Source of the DNA: Novosphingobium subterraneum
GTDB taxonomy: Bacteria; Pseudomonadota; Alphaproteobacteria; Sphingomonadales; Sphingomonadaceae
Assembly (NCBI RefSeq): GCF_000807925.1
Contig: NZ_JRVC01000002.1
Span: 265,162 to 329,161, forward strand
Reading direction: 5' to 3'
Length of the DNA stretch: 64,000 nucleotides
The stretch's first letter is position 1, and each line of letters opens with the position of its first letter. Under the pieces are notes generated by a model that ran no database searches, had not been told where the DNA came from, and was given only the letters and a program-made list of their open reading frames with translations. A program made the position numbers and the translations under genes. This document shows, in pieces, positions 17,371 through 27,719 of this stretch.

Positions 17371-18569
17371 GCAGCAAATCCTTCAGCAAGAAAACGCCCG
17401 GCGCATCCGGCCAGCACGGCAGTGCCGAGCGGCAACACGCTTTCGTCCACCATCATTCTGGTGGAGTGGATCGAACAGCAAGAGCGCCAGTCTGCGCCTT
17501 CATGGGCCACGCCAAGGAAGAACATTGCTCCGGGCACCTTTTCAAGCACATAGGAAAAGTCTTCCGCCCCCATGATCGGAGCGTCCAGCCGGTGAAAGCC
17601 ATGCTCGCCGGTTAGATCGCGAACCACCCTCTCGCCCAAATCAACCGCGCGCCCATCGCATACGGTGACAGGGAACCCCGGCGTGATCGCGACCTCGGCC
17701 GTCATTCCGTGGGCCGCGGCGATGTTCGTCGCCACCAGCTTCAATGCTTCATGGATGCGCGCGCGATTGGTGGCAGAAAGCGTGCGCAATGTGCCGCGCA
17801 TGGCGACCCGGTCGGCGATCACGTTGTGGGCCGTACCCGCCTCGATCTTCGCGACTGTGGCGACGACGGGATCGCTCACCGGGAACTTCCTCGTGACGAC
17901 CGTCTGGAGCGCGGTGACGATCTCACAAGCCACTGGCACCGGATCGAGCGCATCGTGCGGCATCGAGGCATGGCCGCCCCGGCCGTGCACGACGATGTCG
18001 AACTGGTCTGCCGAAGCAAGCAATGGTCCTGCCCGACCGGCCACAAGGCCATGCGGACTGTTGGGCATGATGTGCAGGGCAAAGGCAGCATCGGGCAGCG
18101 GATCTATCAGCCCGTCTTCGAGCATGAAGCGAGCGCCATGGAATCCCTCTTCGCCCGGCTGGAACATGAACTGCACCTCGCCTGCAAGGTCATCAGCCCG
18201 GGCGCAAAGCAGTTCGGCGGCACCTGCCAGCATGGCGGTGTGCGTGTCATGGCCGCAGGCGTGCATTGCGCCCGGGATGGTGGAGGAGAAGTCGAGCCCG
18301 GTCTCTTCGGTCATGGGCAGCGCGTCCATGTCGCCGCGCAGGAGGACACGCCGTCCAGGTCCGGCCCTGCCTTTCAGCGTGGCCACCAGCCCGGTCGTCG
18401 ATGGCCCCTCACGCCATGTCAGTGGAAGATGAGCGAGCGCGGCGCGGACCTTGTCCCGGGTCTTGGGTGTGTGCAGGCCGAGTTCGGGTTCGGCATGGAT
18501 CGCACGGCGCAGCGCGACGATCGAATCGGAAAGGCCTCGCGCCTGTTCGAGCAAGTCGGGATGAAGCAT
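17367..18569 (-). CDS. M20D-family amidohydrolase (hippurate hydrolase-like)
   Basis: A 400-residue metallopeptidase-family amidohydrolase. The metal and catalytic motifs are ACGHDTHTAML, QPGEEG and the lid-domain GRGGHASMP, as in hippuricase/IAA-amino-acid hydrolases. I chose the ATG at 18569, preceded by AGAGG, over a frame 27 codons longer that runs into the divergent promoter region. Probable role: removing an acyl or aroyl group from an amino acid, consistent with the coupled thioesterase. Confidence 0.9.
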   Translation of the reverse strand: MLHPDLLEQARGLSDSIVALRRAIHAEPELGLHTPKTRDKVRAALAHLPLTWREGPSTTGLVATLKGRAGPGRRVLLRGDMDALPMTEETGLDFSSTIPGAMHACGHDTHTAMLAGAAELLCARADDLAGEVQFMFQPGEEGFHGARFMLEDGLIDPLPDAAFALHIMPNSPHGLVAGRAGPLLASADQFDIVVHGRGGHASMPHDALDPVPVACEIVTALQTVVTRKFPVSDPVVATVAKIEAGTAHNVIADRVAMRGTLRTLSATNRARIHEALKLVATNIAAAHGMTAEVAITPGFPVTVCDGRAVDLGERVVRDLTGEHGFHRLDAPIMGAEDFSYVLEKVPGAMFFLGVAHEGADWRSCCSIHSTRMMVDESVLPLGTAVLAGCAGRFLAEGFAA

Positions 18570-18666
18570 CGGAGGCCTCTTGTGGAAGGGATCGACACTA
18601 GGCTGGCACGTTGCAGCGCTGCTGTCGAGACTTGGCCTTGGGACTTGCACCAGCGGGCAGAGCGCG

Positions 18667-18682
18667 TTAATCGTTCGATTAA
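18667..18682. promoter_or_regulatory. Operator-like palindrome ahead of the thiolase gene
   Basis: TTAATCG-TT-CGATTAA has perfect 7-bp arms. It ends 26 bases upstream of the thiolase ATG in the 139-base divergent region shared with the amidohydrolase gene. Size and symmetry suit a TetR- or MarR-type repressor dimer; no such regulator is encoded next to it. Confidence 0.5.
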
Positions 18683-18708
18683 ATAGTCCACTGACGGAGA
18701 GAGTCCCG

Positions 18709-19956
18709 ATGCCCGAAGCCTATATCATCGATGCCGTCCGCACTCCGCGCGGGGTCGGCAAGCCCGGCAAGGGCGCGCTTTCGCACCTGCACCCGCAGCA
18801 CCTCGCCGCGACTGTCCTCAAGGCCCTGAAGGAGCGCAACAATCTCGATACCGCGACGGTGGACGACATCATCTGGTCAACCTCCTCGCAGGTCGGCAAG
18901 CAAGGCGGCGACCTCGGCCGCATGGCGGCGCTGGCAGCGGGGTACGACATCAAGGCGTCGGGCACGACGCTTGACCGCTTCTGCGGCGGCGGCATCACCT
19001 CGGTGAACCTGGCCTGCGCCTCCGTGATGTCGGGGATGGAAGACTGCGTCATCGCCGGCGGTACCGAAATGATGAGCTTCACCGCCGCGCACGGAGCGGA
19101 ACAGGCCAATGCTGGCATCAAGCCGCTGGGCATGGGCTCAGGCAACATGGCGCTCGACGCCTTGCATCCGCAATCGCACCAGGGCGTGTGTGGCGATGCC
19201 ATCGCCAGCATCGAAGGCATCAGCCGCGAAGCGCTCGACGCGCTTGCCCTCGTCAGCCAGCAGCGCGCCGACCGCGCGATCAAGGAAGGCCGCTTCAACA
19301 AGTCGGTCGTGCCGGTCCTGAACGAGGACGGTTCGGTCGCGCTCGACCGCGAGGAATTCCCGCGCCCCGAAACAACTGCCGAAGGCCTCGCCGCGCTGAA
19401 GCCGAGCTTTGCCGGCCTTGCCGACTTCGATCTTGGCGGCACGTCTTTCCGCAAGCAGATCAACCGCCGTTATCCTGACGTGGAAATCCAGCACTTCCAT
19501 CACGCGGGCAACTCCTCGGGCGTGGTTGATGGCGCAGCGGCGCTGCTGATCGTTTCGCCCGCCTATGCCGAAAAGCACGGCCTCAAGCCGCGCGCCCGCA
19601 TTGTGGCTTACGCCAACCAGGGCGATGATCCGACGTTGATGCTGAACGCGCCCGTGCCTGCCGCCAGGAAGGTGCTGGCCAAGGCCGGGCTTTCCAAGGA
19701 CGATATCGACGTCTGGGAAATCAACGAAGCCTTTGCTGTCGTTGCCGAAAAATTCATCCGCGACCTCGAACTCGATCGCGAAAAGGTGAACATCAACGGC
19801 GGCGCCATGGCGCTTGGCCACCCGATCGGCGCAACCGGTTCGATCCTGATCGGCACCGCTCTCGATGAACTCGAGCGTTCGGGCGGACGCTACGGCCTTG
19901 TAACGATGTGTGCTGCTGGCGGCATGGCACCGGCGATCATTATCGAACGCATTTAA
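18709..19956 (+). CDS. Acetyl-CoA C-acyltransferase (thiolase)
   Basis: A 415-residue thiolase starting MPEAYIIDAVRTPRG. The nucleophile Cys92 lies in DRFCGGGITS, and the C-terminal catalytic blocks are GHPIGATG and MCAAGGMAP. The usual C-terminal CxGGG is replaced by C-A-A-G-G-M, seen in one branch of FadA-like thiolases. The ATG at 18709 follows CGGAGAGAG; a frame extending 43 codons upstream is not supported. It functions in fatty-acid or related beta-oxidation, or in acetoacetyl-CoA formation. An operator-like palindrome precedes it and a strong terminator follows. Confidence 0.93.
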   Translation: MPEAYIIDAVRTPRGVGKPGKGALSHLHPQHLAATVLKALKERNNLDTATVDDIIWSTSSQVGKQGGDLGRMAALAAGYDIKASGTTLDRFCGGGITSVNLACASVMSGMEDCVIAGGTEMMSFTAAHGAEQANAGIKPLGMGSGNMALDALHPQSHQGVCGDAIASIEGISREALDALALVSQQRADRAIKEGRFNKSVVPVLNEDGSVALDREEFPRPETTAEGLAALKPSFAGLADFDLGGTSFRKQINRRYPDVEIQHFHHAGNSSGVVDGAAALLIVSPAYAEKHGLKPRARIVAYANQGDDPTLMLNAPVPAARKVLAKAGLSKDDIDVWEINEAFAVVAEKFIRDLELDREKVNINGGAMALGHPIGATGSILIGTALDELERSGGRYGLVTMCAAGGMAPAIIIERI

Positions 19957-19982
19957 CCAAAGTAAATACTCGAGACAATTAG

Positions 19983-20016
19983 TGGCCCGGCGATCGAATG
20001 CCGGGCCATTGTTTTT
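19983..20016 (+). terminator. Rho-independent terminator after the thiolase gene
   Basis: A TGGCCCGGC arm, an 8-base loop and a GCCGGGCCA arm form a 9-bp stem, followed by TTGTTTTT. It lies 27 bases after the thiolase stop. Confidence 0.85.
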
Positions 20017-20076
20017 CAAGAAGTTGCAAATGTTACGTTGCAATACGTCGCCAGCGCTGGCATTTGTCGAGCTAAT

Positions 20077-21081
20077 ATGCCCGCATTTCCGCGAACTCTT
20101 GTCAGACCCCTGCGCGGTAAGCTGTCCGGCTACGCCGTAGCGATTGGCCTTGCGATAATCGCCACGATACTCAGGCAGGCAGCCGACAATCTTCTACCTC
20201 CCGGCTTCCCATTCCTGACGTTCTTTCCCGCCGTGATCGTCACCGCATTTGTTGCCGGACGCGGCCCCGGCGCGCTCTGTGGCGTGCTTAGTCTGTTGTC
20301 TTCATGGTATTTTTTCATTCCGCCAGCGAATACTTTCGTGCTCTCTGCTCCAGTGGCGACCGCGCTGCTATTCTTCGCAGCAGTGGTGATTGTGGATGTC
20401 CTTCTGATCGACGGGCTGCAACAGCGCCAGGAGCAGCTGGTCGAAAGCCAGCGCCAGCTGAGCGCGATGGCAGACCAGCAAACCCTGCTTTTTCAGGAAC
20501 TTCAGCACCGCGTGGCGAACAACCTCGCCTCGGTCTCCTCGATGCTGCGCATCCAGCGCCGACAGATCGAGCGGACGCCGGAAATCGCTCTCACGGTCCT
20601 TGAAAGCGCCGACCAGCGCATCGAACTGATGGGCCGCGTGCATCGCCAACTCTACAACCCGGCGGCCCGTGAGATTCCCCTGCCCGAACAGATCGAAAAT
20701 GTCGTGGCTCAGGCGCAGGACGTGGCCGGGGCCGAGGACGTCAAGGTAATCATCAGCGCGGTCGATGCACCCCTTGCCGTAGACCGTATGATGACGCTGA
20801 TGCTGCTCATCACGGAAGTGCTCAACAACTCGATAAAGCACGCTTTTCCGGAAGGTTCGTCCGGTGAGGTTCGTCTCACGCTGGAACCCGCCAGTCACGG
20901 ACGGCTGCGCCTGACGATTGCAGACAACGGGCGCGGCCTTTCTCCGGGACACGCCGACGTCCCGCGCCATCGCGGCCTCGGCACTGCCATCACCAAGGGC
21001 TTTGCCACCCAGCTCGGCGGCACGATCACTGTCGACGGCAGCAACGGGGTGAGGACGATTGTCGAGTTTCCGGAGGGCTGA
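20077..21081 (+). CDS. Membrane sensor histidine kinase (DUF4118 + HisKA_2)
   Basis: A 334-residue kinase. The N-terminal 110 residues hold three or four TM segments of the DUF4118/KdpD-like type (FLTFFPAVIVTAFVAGRGPG). They are followed by a short coiled coil, a HisKA_2 dimerisation domain with His144 in ELQHRVANNL, and an HATPase domain (ITEVLNNSIKHAFP, DNGRGL, GLGTAIT). No extracellular sensor domain is evident. I chose ATG 20077 over an in-frame TTG at 20038. No response regulator is adjacent. Confidence 0.9.
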   Translation: MPAFPRTLVRPLRGKLSGYAVAIGLAIIATILRQAADNLLPPGFPFLTFFPAVIVTAFVAGRGPGALCGVLSLLSSWYFFIPPANTFVLSAPVATALLFFAAVVIVDVLLIDGLQQRQEQLVESQRQLSAMADQQTLLFQELQHRVANNLASVSSMLRIQRRQIERTPEIALTVLESADQRIELMGRVHRQLYNPAAREIPLPEQIENVVAQAQDVAGAEDVKVIISAVDAPLAVDRMMTLMLLITEVLNNSIKHAFPEGSSGEVRLTLEPASHGRLRLTIADNGRGLSPGHADVPRHRGLGTAITKGFATQLGGTITVDGSNGVRTIVEFPEG

Positions 21082-21092
21082 GGGCAGTTTCC

Positions 21093-21141
21093 AACTCTCT
21101 CCCAACTCTACCGCAACTCACCCCTAACTCCCCCCTGACTC
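21093..21141. repeat. Array of five AACTC-type units at exact 11-base spacing
   Basis: AACTC occurs at 21093, 21104, 21115 and 21126, and GACTC at 21137, each exactly 11 bases after the last, separated by pyrimidine-rich sequence. It lies between the kinase stop (21081) and the convergent peptidase stop (21186). Confidence 0.7.
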
Positions 21142-21150
21142 GTGTAGGCA

Positions 21151-21174
21151 AACGCCCCACTGGGCGGGGCTTTG
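21151..21174. terminator. Weak bidirectional hairpin between convergent genes
   Basis: GCCCC and GGGGC arms around a 7-base loop are followed by TTT on the plus strand and GTTT on the minus strand. The stem is only 5 bp, so terminator strength is doubtful. Confidence 0.4.
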
Positions 21175-21185
21175 CCCATGCACGA

Positions 21186-22514
21186 TCACGGTGCCGCAGC
21201 GATCGGTCCCGCTTCGTTGGCGACGACCTTCAGGACCTCGGCCCAGGCAGCGACATTTTGCGCCAATTCGGCGGGATCGACCTTGTCCAGGGTGTCGTCA
21301 GGCGTGTGATGAAGATCGAAGTAATGGGTGCCGTCCTGGTTCAGGTCGACCACGCTGAGCTTCTGCTTTTCGATCACCGGCTCGACGTCGGTCCCGCCAT
21401 CGGCCTTGCCGCTCCCACGGACGATACCCATCGGTGACAGGGCAGCGGCGATGCGGTCGGACAGGGCCTTGTCGGCCATGTTGAACTGGACGCGCCAGAC
21501 GCGGGCGGCGCCGAAGTCGCTCTCCATCGCGAGGGCGTGGGGTTCGCTGTGCTTTTCCGCGTAGGCCTTGCCGCCGAAGCCGCCGAGTTCCTCCGAGCCT
21601 GCCCAGAGAACGCGGATGGTGCGCAAGGGCGCGCCGCCCTCCTGCGCCTTCAAGGCGGCAGCGGTGATGATGGCGCACCCCGCTGCGTCGTCAATCGCGC
21701 CGGTGCCGAGATCCCAGCTGTCGAGGTGGCAGCCGAGCAGGATCGGCGGGAGCGAGGGATCGCGGCCCGGCAGATCGCCGATGACGTTGCCCGAGGGAAG
21801 ATTGTCGGTGGTCTTGCCGGTGAGCGTGAGACTGAGGCGGATTGCCTTGCCGCTGCGCGCTATGCGGGCGATCAGATCGGCATCCGGATTGGAGACCGCG
21901 CCTGCCGGGATCGGCTTGACGCCATCGGGGAACGTGGTGCCGCCGGTATGGGGGTTGCGGTGACTGTCGGTGCCGATGGAGCGGATCACCACGCCGATCG
22001 CGCCCTTGCCCGAGGCGATAGCTGGCCCCGCACGGCGGACCTGCCCGTAGGGACCATAACCGCTGCCGTCCTGGTTGCGCTTCATCGCGTGGTCGATGAA
22101 GGCGATCTTGCCGCTGAGCGAGCCGGCCGGCGCGGCCTTCAGCGCATCGAGCGTGGGGAAATAGACGACATCGCCTTCGATGCCCTTTTCCGGCGTGGTG
22201 CCGCTGTAGCCCAGTGCAGTGATCGCAAGCTTGAACGGGATCGGAGCAAGCAAGTTGGCTTCGTCCCGGCCGCGCACGTAGCCGCGGATCCTGAACGGCT
22301 CGACCGCGACCTTGCTGAAGCCCAGCGCCTTCAATCGCGCTTCGGCCCAGACGCGGGCGCGCGCTTCGGCTTCGGACCCGGGCATGCGCGGCCCGACTTC
22401 GCTGGTAAGCCCGGCGAGCAGGTCCCAGGCGACATCGCCCTTCGGATCCTGCGCATAAGCGGTTGAGACGGAAAGGGTGGCGATGAGCGCAAGGGCGCGA
22501 GCATGGTTTCTCAT
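21186..22514 (-). CDS. Secreted M28-family zinc aminopeptidase
   Basis: A 442-residue protein with a Sec signal (ALALIATLSVSTAYAQ). A PA-type insertion spans about 100-240, and an M28 peptidase domain follows with metal and catalytic motifs CHLDSWDLGTGAIDDAAG, WAGSEELGGFG, and a late HTPDDTLDKV. It is probably a periplasmic or exported peptidase that trims N-terminal residues; it resembles Q-type carboxypeptidase/aminopeptidases. It diverges from ettA across 136 bases. Confidence 0.9.
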   Translation of the reverse strand: MRNHARALALIATLSVSTAYAQDPKGDVAWDLLAGLTSEVGPRMPGSEAEARARVWAEARLKALGFSKVAVEPFRIRGYVRGRDEANLLAPIPFKLAITALGYSGTTPEKGIEGDVVYFPTLDALKAAPAGSLSGKIAFIDHAMKRNQDGSGYGPYGQVRRAGPAIASGKGAIGVVIRSIGTDSHRNPHTGGTTFPDGVKPIPAGAVSNPDADLIARIARSGKAIRLSLTLTGKTTDNLPSGNVIGDLPGRDPSLPPILLGCHLDSWDLGTGAIDDAAGCAIITAAALKAQEGGAPLRTIRVLWAGSEELGGFGGKAYAEKHSEPHALAMESDFGAARVWRVQFNMADKALSDRIAAALSPMGIVRGSGKADGGTDVEPVIEKQKLSVVDLNQDGTHYFDLHHTPDDTLDKVDPAELAQNVAAWAEVLKVVANEAGPIAAAP

Positions 22515-22650
22515 GCAACCGTGCTATCGCCCGCCCCACCGCCTGCCAAGCCCTGCCCGCCGCCCTTGTCGCACAAGCCCCGCTTGCCCGACCCTTCGCG
22601 CTCGGATAGAGGGCGCGCAACAGTTTTTGCCTTCTACCCAAGGACCCGAG

Positions 22651-24324
<1,674 letters not shown>

Positions 24325-24389
24325 TCTTCTTTGTCAGTAATGGGCGCGCCCCGCTGGCCATCTTGGCGGGCGGGGCGTCATCCTATTTC

Positions 24390-24480
24390 GTCACCCTGAA
24401 CTTGTTTCAGGGTCCATCTCGCCACACGCACGGACGGTGTTTGGCGAGGGATGGATGCTGAAACAAGTTCAGCATGACGG
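24390..24480. repeat. Long imperfect inverted repeat (REP/BIME-like)
   Basis: The left arm at 24390-24418 (CACCCTGAACTTGTTTCAGG core) and the right arm at 24449-24480 (GCTGAAACAAGTTCAGCATG core) are inverted copies. The centre contains a second inverted pair, TCGCCA and TGGCGA. It sits in the convergent gap after ettA. A related element, also ending in TGAC/GTCA, occurs at 55962-56050. Confidence 0.75.
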
Positions 24481-24523
24481 TGAGAATACACCGACCTGCC
24501 GCACAAAATGACGACCAAGGGGA

Positions 24524-24996
24524 TCAGCCCTTGCGGCGGAAGCGGAAGGTGAGGGTTTCGGTCTTGCCGCCTTCCTTGACCGTGACCGAGGCGGTCATGG
24601 TGTTCTTGCCGGTGCGTTCGTAGACTAGGCCGGAAAAATCGAGGCGGTCGCCCTTGCGCTCGATTAGCGGGAAAGAGACGACCTTGCCCTTCTCCTCCCA
24701 GCCGGTGAGATCGGCGTTGAAGTGCTTGAGACGGTAGGCGAGCGAGCCGCCTTCTTCGACGATGGTGATGAGTTCATAGAACATCACCGTGCCGTCCTTG
24801 TTCAACTGGCGGAAGTGGCCGACCATCTGCCCGCCAGCTGCCGGGGCATAGGCTTCGAGCGCGGGTGCGCCTTCGATGCCCTCACCTTCCCAAGAACCCT
24901 GCAGCCACGCGACGTCCGCCAATGTTGCGGGCGGCGCGGCGCGGCGGTGATCGGGGTGAGCAGCAAGGCGGCGAAGGCGGACAAGAGCAGCTTCAT
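24524..24996 (-). pseudogene. DUF6265-like exported protein, frameshifted after the signal peptide
   Basis: From the ATG at 24996 (strong GGGAGGAAACC site), the first frame encodes a signal peptide MKLLLSAFAALLLTPITA. The remainder of a recognisable DUF6265-like domain (ADVAWLQGSWEGEG, AGGQMVGHFRQL) continues in another frame to the stop at 24524. The distance is 473 bases, one short of a multiple of three, and the switch falls in a GC-repetitive stretch at about 24927-24947. Either one base is missing (assembly or true mutation) or the gene is inactive. It lies 11 bases after the AraC regulator gene and is probably co-transcribed with it. Intact, it would be about 157 residues. Confidence 0.75.
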
Positions 24997-25007
24997 GGTT
25001 TCCTCCC

Positions 25008-25871
25008 TCAATCGAGCGCCAGTGGCAGATAGACGTGCGCGCGCTGGTGTGGCGGGGCGACCTCGTCGGCATCGTCGAGGTAGTTGATCAGGACAGGTCC
25101 CTCACCCAGTTCCAAATCGCGTGCGAGCAGCTCTGCGTAAAGCGTGTCGATCAGGCCATGCAGGTCGTCATAGTCGCCGGTAGCGAAGAACGAGAGGTGC
25201 GGGCCGCCCCGAATCTGGCGCTCTTCAAGGTCGCCGCCGGGTGTGCCGAGACCGCCGGTATCGAGGGCGCAGGTAAAGCGGCAGGCTTCGGGTGCGGCGT
25301 AGCGGGGATCGTCGTGCGGCATGCCCCAGATCGCCTGCAGGCTTTCCGGCCCCAACTGGGCAAGCGCGAGTTCGAACAGCCGTCCAAAGCCGCGGTTCAG
25401 TTCGGAATAGGCGCCGACATTACGGACGGCGAGCAGGCGCAGTGGGGCGAGTTCGACGATCTCGATGCGCAGCGCGCTCTGCGGGTCCGATCGGGGCTCG
25501 CCCAAGGCTTTGGCGGTGTTGCTGAGGCTTTGCGGGTCACTGCCGAGGGCAGACGGAGTCTGGCCCGTCGTGGCACGCAGGGCGCGGGCATAGGCTTGCG
25601 ACGTGGCATAGCCGCTCTGCCCGGTGGCGGCGCTGATGCCTTGCGCTGACAGAGCTGGCAGGCTTCCGGCGAGGCGTGCGCGGGTAATGGCGGCACCGGG
25701 AGCTTCGCCGGTCATCAGGCGAAATATCCGGTGAAAGTGATATTCCGACATCGCCGCTTCTGCTGCAAGGTCCGCGAGGCTTGGCACTTCGCCTGTGGCG
25801 AGACTGCGTTCGAGCAGGGCAATGGCGCGTTCGATGCGAGTGGCGTAGCGGCTGCGTTGGTCAGGCTTCAT
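25008..25871 (-). CDS. AraC-family regulator with GyrI-like effector domain
   Basis: A 287-residue protein. The N-terminal ~105 residues form the double HTH of AraC proteins (LADLAAEAAMSEYHFHRIFR and TGQSGYATSQAYARAL). The C-terminal ~155 residues form a GyrI/SOUL-like ligand-binding domain, as in Rob and similar activators (GAYSELNRGFGRLFELA, FFATGDYDDLHGLIDTLY). I chose the ATG at 25871, preceded by GGAAGGACACGC, over one 7 codons upstream. It probably activates an efflux or stress gene on binding small cationic or lipophilic molecules; the target is unknown. Confidence 0.9.
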   Translation of the reverse strand: MKPDQRSRYATRIERAIALLERSLATGEVPSLADLAAEAAMSEYHFHRIFRLMTGEAPGAAITRARLAGSLPALSAQGISAATGQSGYATSQAYARALRATTGQTPSALGSDPQSLSNTAKALGEPRSDPQSALRIEIVELAPLRLLAVRNVGAYSELNRGFGRLFELALAQLGPESLQAIWGMPHDDPRYAAPEACRFTCALDTGGLGTPGGDLEERQIRGGPHLSFFATGDYDDLHGLIDTLYAELLARDLELGEGPVLINYLDDADEVAPPHQRAHVYLPLALD

Positions 25872-25946
25872 GCGTGTCCTTCCGGGTCTCATGCACTGCC
25901 CTCATGTCTCGCTGCCGGGGTCTTGTCGTTCCCGATCTTGCGCTTT

Positions 25947-26534
25947 CTAGGGAGCGAGCCAGGTCTTGTGCCACGGCGAGGCTTCGTCTTCGCGGGTGAA
26001 GCGGGCGCGGGTGCCGCCTTCGTGAGTGAGGTGCAACCAATCAAGGCTGCGGACTTCGACCAGCAGGACGGCGAAATTGCCGCGACCGGGCAAGGTTTCC
26101 TCGACGGTCGGCGCGCGGTGCAGAAGGTGTTCGGGAATGGTCGACCCGGCGGCTTCCAGCACAGCGCCCGGGCCGTCACCGGCGAGGTAACAGCGACGGC
26201 TGGAGGCGGTGGCGCACTCCCACGCGGCATCGGCGACAGGACCGCGATGTTCGATCCGCCCTTCACCACGCATGCGGATCTGGATGCGGGTTTCGGGATC
26301 GTAGGCAAGGACGCTGACCGGGGCGCAATTGCCGATCAGCGCGCACTTGGGACTGCGCAGGTCGGTGTGGAAACGCAGGGTCAGGTCCGGTGTCGCCTCG
26401 CGCAGGACCATCATCCTGAGATCGCCATCAGCAGTGCCGACGACCGGCGTGTGCATCGCACTGCGGCGCTGCCTTGCAGCCTTGGCAAGGCGATCGGTGG
26501 CATCGGCAAGAACGCTATCGAGCGTCAACTCCAT
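25947..26534 (-). CDS. Pyridoxamine 5'-phosphate oxidase-family flavoprotein
   Basis: A 195-residue protein with the split-barrel FMN-binding fold of the PNPOx superfamily (MMVLREATPDLTLRFHTDLRS, then a MRGEGRIEHRG strand, and a C-terminal FAVLLVEVRSLDWLHL). It is not PdxH itself: the length and C-terminus differ and it lies away from vitamin B6 genes. Likely an FMN- or F420-type oxidoreductase of unknown substrate (Alr4036-like). Confidence 0.83.
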   Translation of the reverse strand: MELTLDSVLADATDRLAKAARQRRSAMHTPVVGTADGDLRMMVLREATPDLTLRFHTDLRSPKCALIGNCAPVSVLAYDPETRIQIRMRGEGRIEHRGPVADAAWECATASSRRCYLAGDGPGAVLEAAGSTIPEHLLHRAPTVEETLPGRGNFAVLLVEVRSLDWLHLTHEGGTRARFTREDEASPWHKTWLAP

Positions 26535-26671
26535 TCATCTTTCCCCATACGAACCTGAACAAAAGGCTACCAACCCGGTTCAGACATCGGACAGCGCGAA
26601 TCGTTTATTACCATCGTATTAAAGCTGCGAAGGGTGTCGCGGCTCTTCATATCGGGAAAGGGTCGGTCACG

Positions 26672-27661
26672 ATGTCCGGCAAGTCAATCTTCAGAAGCAG
26701 TGCACTTTACGCACTGGCTGTGGCCATGACCGCAACAGCAATTCCATCCACGGCATTCGCCCAGCAGCAACAGCGCGAAGAGCGTGGTGGCGGTTGGCAG
26801 CGCGGCGGTGAAAATCGAGGCGGTGAGAACCGCGGTGGTGGCAACTGGCGCGGTGGTGGTGATTTTCGCAACCAGCAGGCGCAACGCCCGCAGGCACCAC
26901 AAGTGCAGCGTCCCGCCGCACCGCAGGTTCAGCGTCCGGCTTGGGGCGGGTCCAACCCCCAGGCGCAGGCAAGGCCAGAGCAATCACGGCCTGACCAGTC
27001 GCGACCCGCATGGCGGGGGCGGACCGAGGGTTCGCAGCGGGATTGGGGACGTTCGCAGGGCCGCGACTGGCAATCGGGCACCGTGAACCGTCCGGCACCG
27101 GCGCAGAACGCGGGCAGGCCTGCCGTGCCGCAGCGCGGTTGGGACGGCAGACAGTGGAACGGGACCAACCCTGGCAACCAGAACGCCGGGCGGGATTGGA
27201 ACCGCGACGGTCGTGACTGGAACCGTGACCGTGACCGGGACGGGCGCAACTGGAGCCGTGATCGCGACGGGCGTGACTGGAACCGCGACAACTGGCGGCG
27301 CGACGATCGCCGGGGCGACAACTGGCGCAACAGTTATCGCGGAGACTATCGCCGCTGGAGCAATGACTGGCGGCGGGACAACCGCTACAACTGGAACCAC
27401 TACCGCAGCGTGAACCGCGGGATCTACCGGATGCCACGGTACTACTCACCCTATCGTGGGTACAACTACAGCCGCCTGTCGATCGGCATTTTCCTGAACT
27501 CTGGCTTCTATGGCCAGAACTACTGGATCAATGATCCCTGGGCTTACCGCCTGCCCCCCGCATACGGTCCGTATCGCTGGGTGCGTTACTGGGACGACGT
27601 GCTGCTGGTCGATGTCTATTCCGGCGAAGTGGTGGACGTGATCCACGACTTCTTCTGGTAA
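26672..27661 (+). CDS. RcnB-family exported protein with Arg/Asp/Trp repeats
   Basis: A 329-residue protein with a Sec signal (AVAMTATAIPSTAFAQQ). The middle (about 35-250) is low-complexity, with Gly/Arg/Gln-rich stretches then repeated RDWNRDG/NWRRD units. The C-terminal ~75 residues match the RcnB domain (YRLPPAYGPYRWVRYWDD and the VYSGEVVDVIHDF tail). E. coli RcnB is a periplasmic protein of nickel/cobalt homeostasis, but the role of these longer relatives is not known. The ATG at 26672 is chosen by the signal peptide; a longer frame upstream overlaps the divergent gene. Confidence 0.88.
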   Translation: MSGKSIFRSSALYALAVAMTATAIPSTAFAQQQQREERGGGWQRGGENRGGENRGGGNWRGGGDFRNQQAQRPQAPQVQRPAAPQVQRPAWGGSNPQAQARPEQSRPDQSRPAWRGRTEGSQRDWGRSQGRDWQSGTVNRPAPAQNAGRPAVPQRGWDGRQWNGTNPGNQNAGRDWNRDGRDWNRDRDRDGRNWSRDRDGRDWNRDNWRRDDRRGDNWRNSYRGDYRRWSNDWRRDNRYNWNHYRSVNRGIYRMPRYYSPYRGYNYSRLSIGIFLNSGFYGQNYWINDPWAYRLPPAYGPYRWVRYWDDVLLVDVYSGEVVDVIHDFFW

Positions 27662-27677
27662 GACGAGCAACCCATCC

Positions 27678-27710
27678 GGCCCCTGCACCCGACGGTGCGG
27701 GGGCCTTTTT
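27678..27710 (+). terminator. Rho-independent terminator after the RcnB-like gene
   Basis: GGCCCCTGCACC, loop CGAC, GGTGCGGGGGCC, then TTTTT: a 12-bp stem with one G:T-type mismatch, 16 bases after the stop. Confidence 0.9.
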
Positions 27711-27719
27711 CGTGCTCGG

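Noticed and set aside
27180..27330. Short repeats resembling a CRISPR-like array
   Set aside because: They are in-frame coding repeats (RDWNRD units) of the RcnB-like protein, with no constant spacers.
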